Assembly: GCA_020026355.1 (NCBI GenBank)
Contig: JAHHQP010000038.1
Location: 1 to 19,419 of the forward strand
Direction: 5' to 3'
DNA: 19,419 bases
Source of the DNA: Bacteroidales bacterium
Lineage (GTDB): Bacteria; Bacteroidota; Bacteroidia; Bacteroidales; UBA932
The notes beneath the pieces were generated by a model, which did no database searches, was not told the origin of the DNA, and worked only from the letters and a program-made list of their open reading frames with translations. Of the stretch, positions 13,877-19,419 are shown in pieces; within the stretch, counting starts at the first letter, position 1; each line of letters begins with the position of its first letter. Position numbers and translations under genes: made by a program.

Positions 13877-16030
13877 ATGAAAGATTACAAGATACATCTC
13901 CTGACAGCCATTGCTGTCCTCCTGATGGCCAGCCCTGCCATGAAGGCAGAGAGCGGCCGCCCCGATCCGAAGGTGAAAGCGAAAGTGATCCGCTGTGACA
14001 GACATGCAGCAAGTTCCTTCGCCATCATCACCGACACCAAGACCTATACCGCCTGCAGACAGCAGCTCCACGCCTACAGAAATATCCTGCAGGAAGAAGG
14101 CTTAGGTACCTACATCGTCCATGCTGACTGGCAGAACCCGGAACAGGTCAAGGCCCAGATCCAGCGCCTGTCCTCCCGCCGTCCTGCCCTGGAAGGAGTC
14201 GTCTTCATCGGTGAAGTCCCGATCGTCATGGTCCGCGAAGCCCAATGGATGACGACCGCCTTCAAGATGAACGAGAAGACCTGGCCGGTCTTCGAGTCCT
14301 CTGTAGCTTCCGATCGCTTCTACGATGACTTCGACCTTCAGTTCGACTACCTCGGTAGGGACAGCCTCCGCCAGGATACTTTCTATTACCGGCTGAGTTC
14401 CAGAGGGGCCCAGACCCTCCGTCCGGACATCTACTCTGCCCGCATGAAAGTACCAGCCCAGATGAAAGGCGATCACGATGAACTCATGCGACGTTATCTG
14501 GAGAAAGTGGTAGCCGCTCACAAGGAACAGAACTGCTTGGACAACATGACTTTCTTCGCCGGACATGGTTACAATTCCGACTGCCTGACCCTCTGGCGTC
14601 AACGACCGGTCGTCTATCGGGAACACTTCCCGCAAGCCTTCACGAAAGCTTCCGGAAACCGCTTCCTGAACTTCCGGCAGAAAGAGAAGATGAAAGATAA
14701 CCTGGCCATCGAACTGCAACGCCCGGACTGTGATTTCTTCCAGTTCAGCGAACATGGTGCACCGGATATCCAATATATCAACGGTTCCCTCCCGGCCAAC
14801 AGTCTGGCAAGCTGCTACGATCACCTCAAACGCTCTGTCGCCTCCTACTACGAACAGTACAAAGGCACGGCTGACGACGAGCCCTTCCTTCAGGAAGCGG
14901 TGGATTCCGCCTACCTGCTGCCCCGCTCTGCCGTCAGTGACTCCGCCATGACCGTCTACCAGCTCCGGGACTCCCTGGAATTCCGCGATGCGAACCTCTA
15001 TCTCGATGACCTGGCCGGTATCCGAAGTGAACCACGCGTCATTGTCCTGAATGCCTGCTACAACGGCTCCTTCCACAACGAGGAAGGCTATGTCGCCGGC
15101 TTCCATGTCTTTTCGGACGGCCGCTGCGTCGTCGCTCAGGGCAACACCGTGAATGTCCTCCAGGACAAATGGGAAGACAAGCTTCTCGGTCTGCTGGCGA
15201 TCGGTGAACGTATCGGCATGTGGCAGAAGGAAATCACCTATCTGGAATCCCACCTGATCGGAGACCCGACCTTCAGGTTCACTCCTCGTGCGGAAGATCA
15301 GGCCCTGCTCACGGAACTCCATCATGACCTGGTCCGTTCTCCAGAAAATGCAGAAGTATGGAAAGCCCGTCTCAATGACTCCCGGCCACTGGTCCGCGCG
15401 ACCGCCATCACGCATCTCTCCTACTGCGAAGGCAACTGGTCCTGCGAAGCCCTCCAGCTGCTGCAGGGCGATCCTTCCTGGACCGTCCGCATGAGTGCGC
15501 TCATGACTCTGTCGACCTATATGGACGAGAACACGGTCGCCGGACTGGAAACCGCTTTCAAAGATCCCTATGAAGTCATCCAGCGTCATGCCTGCCAGAT
15601 CGCAGGCGCTTCAGGAGATCCTCGATTCAAGCCAATGATCACCGATTTGCTGGACCGTCGCAAAGAACTGGCTCGCGTTCCGTTCATCGGACAATCGGCC
15701 CTGAAGATCATCGACGGAAAAGCCTTTGCCGCTTCCGTTGACCGGATCGGCAATCAGGACCTCTCGGACACCCGTCATATCAACGTACTGCGCACCTTCC
15801 GTAACAATCGTGTCGTCGCGGCCGCCGCACCGCTCTGTGCCCTCGTCCGCAATCCGGAATACTCGGAAGAAGTCCGCCAGGTCGCCGCGGAAGTCCTCGG
15901 CTGGTACGACCGATCCATCGCCCGTACCGATATCATTCAGGAACTGGAGCACAGCCTCCAGGAAGATGTTCTCCCGGCCAATGTCGCCGAAGAAGTCAAG
16001 AAAACCCTCAAAAGACTCCAAAGAAAATAA
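13877..16030 (+). CDS. Gingipain-like (C25-type) cysteine protease with HEAT-like C-terminus, copy 2
   Basis: The protein has 717 residues with a signal peptide (about 1-24, MKA|E). It is a paralogue of the preceding protein over its full length: SFAIITD, WQNPEQV, FIGEVPIVM, TAFKMNE and SDRFYDDFDLQF align in order. The catalytic candidates are His293 in SEHGA and Cys394 in NACYNGSF. A conserved GNTVNVLQDK block and IGDPTF follow, and the HEAT-like tail (about residues 475-717) ends with VLGWYDRSIARTDII, matching copy 1. Differences around the active site (NACYNGS against DACYNGD, QFSEHG against LFHEHG) suggest different cleavage preferences, which is inference. It starts 10 bases after copy 1, and its stop overlaps the next start by one base (TAATG), pointing to coupled translation. 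Confidence 0.82.
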   Translation: MKDYKIHLLTAIAVLLMASPAMKAESGRPDPKVKAKVIRCDRHAASSFAIITDTKTYTACRQQLHAYRNILQEEGLGTYIVHADWQNPEQVKAQIQRLSSRRPALEGVVFIGEVPIVMVREAQWMTTAFKMNEKTWPVFESSVASDRFYDDFDLQFDYLGRDSLRQDTFYYRLSSRGAQTLRPDIYSARMKVPAQMKGDHDELMRRYLEKVVAAHKEQNCLDNMTFFAGHGYNSDCLTLWRQRPVVYREHFPQAFTKASGNRFLNFRQKEKMKDNLAIELQRPDCDFFQFSEHGAPDIQYINGSLPANSLASCYDHLKRSVASYYEQYKGTADDEPFLQEAVDSAYLLPRSAVSDSAMTVYQLRDSLEFRDANLYLDDLAGIRSEPRVIVLNACYNGSFHNEEGYVAGFHVFSDGRCVVAQGNTVNVLQDKWEDKLLGLLAIGERIGMWQKEITYLESHLIGDPTFRFTPRAEDQALLTELHHDLVRSPENAEVWKARLNDSRPLVRATAITHLSYCEGNWSCEALQLLQGDPSWTVRMSALMTLSTYMDENTVAGLETAFKDPYEVIQRHACQIAGASGDPRFKPMITDLLDRRKELARVPFIGQSALKIIDGKAFAASVDRIGNQDLSDTRHINVLRTFRNNRVVAAAAPLCALVRNPEYSEEVRQVAAEVLGWYDRSIARTDIIQELEHSLQEDVLPANVAEEVKKTLKRLQRK

Positions 16031-17604
16031 TGAAATACCTTACCTCTATTTTTGCAGGTCTCATTGCCCTGCTTCCTGTCCTGACCCTTCCGGTCCCGAC
16101 AGCCGCACAGACTCCAGATGAGCAAGGTCCGGTCCGACTGCTGGATTTCCGGAAACTCGGCATCGATCCGAAGACCGGAGAAGTCCTCGTCCCGCACCGT
16201 ACCTGGCGGGCTGAAGCGACCGCAAAAAACGAACTTCCGCTCTCCGTGGACCACAACAAGTCCTCCTACTTTCCTCCGATCATCAGTCAGATCGGAGGCT
16301 CCTGCGCCCAGGCATCCACCATCGGATACATGTGCACCTACGAACTGAACCGGCTCCTGGACCGTCCGGCAGACCGTCCGGAACACCGGCTGAGCTATCT
16401 CTTCACCTGGAATCTCATCAACGGCGGCATTGACCAAGGCAGCATCGGCAAAGACGGCATGGACATCGCCTTCAACAGCGGACTCATGTCCGAGGCTGAT
16501 TTCCCTTCACAGACCTCACCATACCAGTTCAAATGGGCGACCGGTTACGACAAGTACTACCGTGCGCTCCAGAACAGAGTCGTGAAATTCAACGACATCA
16601 CCGTCGATTCCGAAGAAGGAGTCCTCCAGCTCAAGCAATACCTATATAATAAGAACAAGCCCGGAGAATCTGGCGGCGTAGTGATCTTCTCCTCACAGGC
16701 GGAAGGCTGGATCTTCAACGACAACTACAACGGTCCATCCGAAACCGGATACACCTCTCTGCTGACCAGGCTCGCCACCAACGGCCCTCACGGCATGACC
16801 ATCACCGGCTACGACGATCTGATCGAATTCACCGCACCTGACGGCAGTCTCCAGAAAGGAGCCTTCATCGTCACGAACACCCACGGCACCTTCCGCCATG
16901 ACCATGGAAAATTCTATCTGCCATACTGGTTCTTCACACACAATGATCAGACAGAAAACCTGAGTCCGCTGGTCGTCGGCGCAGACATGGCCACCAGCCA
17001 TCCTCAGCTTCTTTTCAAGGTCAATTTCGAATACAGCTCACGCGACGACCTGGAGTTCCGCCTCGGAGTCAGCCCGAATCCGACCGATCACCTTCCGGTC
17101 CACGATTATCAGACATCGCTGTTCAACCATCAGGGAGGAGATCACCCGATGCAGGGAGCCTATGCCGAACCGGCCATGGAAGTTGCTTTCGATTTCAGCA
17201 GAAGAATTCCGCTGGTAGAAAAGATGGAGACTCCGACCTACTTTCTGAGCATCATCCGCGCCAATCGTGGCTCCGTGCATGGGAAAGGAAAACTCTACAG
17301 CGTTTCGGTCTACGACTACCGGAAAGATGCGGAACATCCTGAGATCCATACGCAGCACTTCGGAGGCATAGAGATCCCGGAAGGAAAATCGGTTTACCGG
17401 ATCCCGACTACAGAAGCCGAGAAATGCTCCTGCTCACCGGTCGAGTGGCTATCTCAGAACGGGAAACCGGTCGCCGCACCTTTCGTCATCAAGACCGCGA
17501 AAGGCAAATATGCCAAGGTGCGTTTCGGAGAATATGATCGCAAGAGCGGAACCTTGACCATCAGATATGTCTATAACCCCAATGGCGGACGCCAATTGAA
17601 ATGA
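16030..17604 (+). CDS. Papain-like (C1 family) secreted cysteine protease with HmuY-like C-terminal tail
   Basis: The protein has 524 residues with a signal peptide (about 1-26). The papain signature appears in divergent form. Gln87 and Cys92 lie in QIGGSCAQAS (classically QGxCGSCWAFS), His254 in PHGMTITGYDD and Asn283 in VTNTHGTF, giving a complete catalytic set. The family cleaves peptide bonds, and this copy should act in the periplasm or at the surface. Residues of about 320-460 are beta-rich and not recognised. The last 42 residues (from about 483), with FVIKTAKGKYAKVRFGEYD and LTIRYVYNPNG, resemble the final strands of HmuY-family haem-binding lipoproteins rather than any protease domain. 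The ATG overlaps the stop of the preceding protease by one base. The next gene encodes the N-terminal half of a HmuY-like protein, 19 bases downstream. Confidence 0.82.
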   Translation: MKYLTSIFAGLIALLPVLTLPVPTAAQTPDEQGPVRLLDFRKLGIDPKTGEVLVPHRTWRAEATAKNELPLSVDHNKSSYFPPIISQIGGSCAQASTIGYMCTYELNRLLDRPADRPEHRLSYLFTWNLINGGIDQGSIGKDGMDIAFNSGLMSEADFPSQTSPYQFKWATGYDKYYRALQNRVVKFNDITVDSEEGVLQLKQYLYNKNKPGESGGVVIFSSQAEGWIFNDNYNGPSETGYTSLLTRLATNGPHGMTITGYDDLIEFTAPDGSLQKGAFIVTNTHGTFRHDHGKFYLPYWFFTHNDQTENLSPLVVGADMATSHPQLLFKVNFEYSSRDDLEFRLGVSPNPTDHLPVHDYQTSLFNHQGGDHPMQGAYAEPAMEVAFDFSRRIPLVEKMETPTYFLSIIRANRGSVHGKGKLYSVSVYDYRKDAEHPEIHTQHFGGIEIPEGKSVYRIPTTEAEKCSCSPVEWLSQNGKPVAAPFVIKTAKGKYAKVRFGEYDRKSGTLTIRYVYNPNGGRQLK

Positions 17605-17623
17605 ACCCATTGACCTGAAAGAT

Positions 17624-18037
17624 ATGAGAACAGATATGACAGCCGGATTACGGCATTTCCTTTCCTTCACGACACTCCCCCTTCTCGCAGTTCTTCTGCT
17701 GAACAGCTGCCATTCCAGCAACCAGGAGGCACCGCTTCCGCTGGTCACTGACGAAGTGACCCTCCATGGACTTTCAGACAGATCCTGGACTTATTTTTCT
17801 TTCGAGACCGGAGCCATCATCGGCACGAGCACCTTCCTCTCCGAGGAGGAAGACAAGGCCTGGGCTCGACGAGACGACTGGGATTTCGCGATCTGCGGAG
17901 ACCGGCTCAAGACCAACAGCGGTACGTCCGGCATCGGAAACGGCGGCATTCTCCGTGACCAGACGACGAACTTCCAGCTGCTGGACACCGCCCCAGAAAA
18001 AGGTTATTCCACCGACCTGATACAGGAGGTGGAATAA
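17624..18037 (+). CDS. Short HmuY-like lipoprotein (family fold incomplete)
   Basis: The product has 137 residues. A lipoprotein signal ends in LLNSC, with Cys29 lipidated. Residues of about 50-130 match the first half of HmuY: WTYFSFETG, DDWDFAICGDRLKTNSGTSG, GNGGI and TAPEKGYSTD. HmuY of P. gingivalis is a surface haem-binding lipoprotein of about 216 residues. This product ends just after the YSTD segment, so the middle part (holding the two haem-ligating histidines of HmuY, as I recall them) and the C-terminal strands are missing. It may be a truncated remnant, a short functional form, or half of a split protein whose other half is the tail of the C1 protease. The stop codon lies inside the right arm of a terminator-like inverted repeat. 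It is the last gene of the operon. Confidence 0.72.
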   Translation: MRTDMTAGLRHFLSFTTLPLLAVLLLNSCHSSNQEAPLPLVTDEVTLHGLSDRSWTYFSFETGAIIGTSTFLSEEEDKAWARRDDWDFAICGDRLKTNSGTSGIGNGGILRDQTTNFQLLDTAPEKGYSTDLIQEVE

Positions 18038-18039
18038 CC
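17997..18039 (-). terminator. Intrinsic terminator of the phospholipase-like gene, inside the 3' end of the HmuY-like gene
   Basis: A perfect 12-base inverted repeat pairs GGTTATTCCACC (18002-18013) with GGTGGAATAACC (18028-18039). A second inner stem, CCTG with CAGG (18016-18019 and 18023-18026), closes on a 3-base loop. On the minus strand five T follow directly (17997-18001), making it a classic terminator for the gene ending at 18049. On the plus strand the sequence after the hairpin is only weakly T-rich, so it may also slow or stop the operon transcript, but less surely. Confidence 0.82.
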
Positions 18040-18048
18040 GGAATGTTT

Positions 18049-19419
18049 CTATTTACTGGATTTCTTCGTCCCAGGATTCTGGGCAATGACCATATCGACG
18101 AGCAAATCTCCTTTTGAATAAGGCTGACCGACAAAATCCATGAAGAGGATACCGGACTTTCCTGGACTGTACCGCAGATGACGGAAAATATCGGCATTGA
18201 GGATGACCGCATTCTCCATCGGGCTGGAACCGGAAATGCTCACATAATTGAAGTACCATTCATGGTTCTTATCCGCGCGGCTTTTCTGCAGCAGATTCGT
18301 GATCACCTTGAATTTCTGGCTGAAAGTCGTCGTGAACCAGTAATTGTCCTGGACCCAAAGGCTCTCGCTCTCTGATCCGCGATAGATCGTCGTCCGAGAT
18401 TCGTTGGTACCATCCGACCATCGTCTGACATCTACCGAGGCTCCGATCACATCGCCCTGGTAATCTGCTCTCGACAAGAGCAGCAGCTGTCCTCTGACAT
18501 CATCCAATGTCAATCCCTTCTTGAAAGAAGCGAAGAGTTTCTTACCAGGACTGACTTCACGGTCTCCATTGGCCTTCAGATAATCCCCCATGAGCCGGGC
18601 CCAGGTCTGAGCGTCGCCGGACTCGTTCTTCATCAGGACAATGACGGTCTCGGTCGGATTTTCCTTCAGAAAGGCATCGATCGTATCGATGGCAGCCGCG
18701 AAAGTGACTCCGGTGGGAACAGAGGCATGATAGATCATCAGATCCGGAGTTGCCGCCGGACGGAGATCCAAGGCACGCACACCGATCTCCAGCTGCTCTC
18801 TCAGAGAGAGATGCTGGCATCGCTTGGAACCGTTGCTGAGGTTGCCGGTGGCCGCATCATGCGCTCCTGGAATGGAAAGATCCGCCAGACGGGTGGTACC
18901 GGAAACATCGGCCATCCAGGTACGGACAGGTTTCTTCCTGCGGTTGACCTCGCGGAAACTGATATCCTTCAGATAAATCAGCATCCTGTTCCCGGTCGTA
19001 TTGAAATCATCGATCTTGAAACCGATATAGGCTGGCGTTCCATCACTGTTCGGCACGAACTCCGAGAATGGAAGTTCCTTTGCCGGAAGAACGGCCTTGT
19101 ACTCCACCCACGGTTTCGGATTGTCTGAAGTACCAGGATAAGGATAGCCTTCCTTACAGATATCTTTCTTGGAGAAGCTCACATTTTCCTTCGGCAGAAT
19201 GAGTTTCTTCAAGCCACGATAGCCGCTGTCACCGTTTTTCCAGGTGCTTTCGTTACAGTGGTTCAATGCGATCCACAGCGGCGCATCAACCTTTTCACTG
19301 TATGTATAGTTCACATCAGTTCCGCTGAGCAGGATGTTGGCCTTGAAAGTCACTTCCAGATCCTTCTCATAATCCATCTCATAGAAATTCGGAAGCACGG
19401 TCTCCACCGGCATCAGGAA
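18049..19419 (-). CDS. Phosphatidylinositol-specific phospholipase C-like protein (cut by right edge)
   Basis: There are 456 residues visible; the frame is open to the edge, so the true N-terminus and any signal peptide are missing. Numbering from the Met at 19413, residues of about 165-454 form a PI-PLC X-type domain: LADLSIPGAHDAATG with His185, RALDLRPAA, MIYHASV with His229, then FLKENPTETVIVLMKNE. His185 and His229 correspond to the general-acid/base pair (His32 and His82 in the Bacillus enzyme). Such enzymes cleave phosphatidylinositol or its glycan-anchored forms, usually outside the cell. Residues 1-160 look like a beta-rich binding domain that I do not recognise (with DVNYTYSEKVDAPLWIALNHC and YIGFKIDDFN). 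It converges on the protease operon with only 11 bases between the stops. Confidence 0.85.
   Translation of the reverse strand, partial: FLMPVETVLPNFYEMDYEKDLEVTFKANILLSGTDVNYTYSEKVDAPLWIALNHCNESTWKNGDSGYRGLKKLILPKENVSFSKKDICKEGYPYPGTSDNPKPWVEYKAVLPAKELPFSEFVPNSDGTPAYIGFKIDDFNTTGNRMLIYLKDISFREVNRRKKPVRTWMADVSGTTRLADLSIPGAHDAATGNLSNGSKRCQHLSLREQLEIGVRALDLRPAATPDLMIYHASVPTGVTFAAAIDTIDAFLKENPTETVIVLMKNESGDAQTWARLMGDYLKANGDREVSPGKKLFASFKKGLTLDDVRGQLLLLSRADYQGDVIGASVDVRRWSDGTNESRTTIYRGSESESLWVQDNYWFTTTFSQKFKVITNLLQKSRADKNHEWYFNYVSISGSSPMENAVILNADIFRHLRYSPGKSGILFMDFVGQPYSKGDLLVDMVIAQNPGTKKSSK

Noticed and set aside
14102..15589. Open frame of 495 codons on the minus strand
   Set aside because: It is the antisense shadow of protease copy 2, in the same relative position as the shadow over copy 1, and has no signal peptide or motif.

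Overview
The window looks like chromosomal DNA from a member of the Bacteroidota, probably Bacteroidales. The evidence is Bacteroidota-type promoters (TAnnTTTG boxes, one with a TTG 20 bases upstream), A-rich leaders rather than strong Shine-Dalgarno sites, and several families typical of this phylum: DUF4476, DUF4876, DUF6850 and HmuY-like proteins, and a TonB-dependent receptor with a carboxypeptidase-like N-terminal domain. The DNA is moderately GC-rich. I cannot place the genus. Coding density is very high: no gene-free stretch exceeds about 200 bases, and I see no tRNA, rRNA, CRISPR array, insertion sequence or phage gene.

Left part (1-5900) is mostly housekeeping. On the minus strand lie an RluA-type pseudouridine synthase cut by the window edge, a secreted DUF4476 protein and a secreted SIMPL-domain protein. 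Diverging from these on the plus strand are an AlaX-like tRNA-editing protein, an alpha/beta hydrolase, a nucleoside 2-deoxyribosyltransferase-like protein overlapping msrA, and an aquaporin that closes with a clear intrinsic terminator at 5866-5897.

Central part (5976-18037) is the interesting region. A good promoter precedes seven tightly spaced plus-strand genes, all with secretion signals: a TonB-dependent receptor, a DUF4876 lipoprotein, a DUF6850 outer-membrane barrel, two tandem gingipain-like (C25-type) cysteine proteases that each carry a HEAT-like C-terminus, a papain-like (C1) protease and a short HmuY-like lipoprotein. The gene content recalls, in one apparent transcription unit, the protease plus HmuY plus TonB-receptor strategy by which Porphyromonas gingivalis takes haem from host proteins. 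My inference is that this is a cell-envelope system for capturing or processing a protein- or peptide-bound nutrient such as haem or another metal ligand. The HmuY-like protein stops halfway through its family fold, and a segment resembling the missing C-terminal strands sits at the end of the C1 protease just upstream.

Right end (18049-19419): a convergent minus-strand gene for a secreted-type phosphatidylinositol-specific phospholipase C-like protein, cut by the right edge. Its terminator hairpin is embedded in the last codons of the HmuY-like gene.
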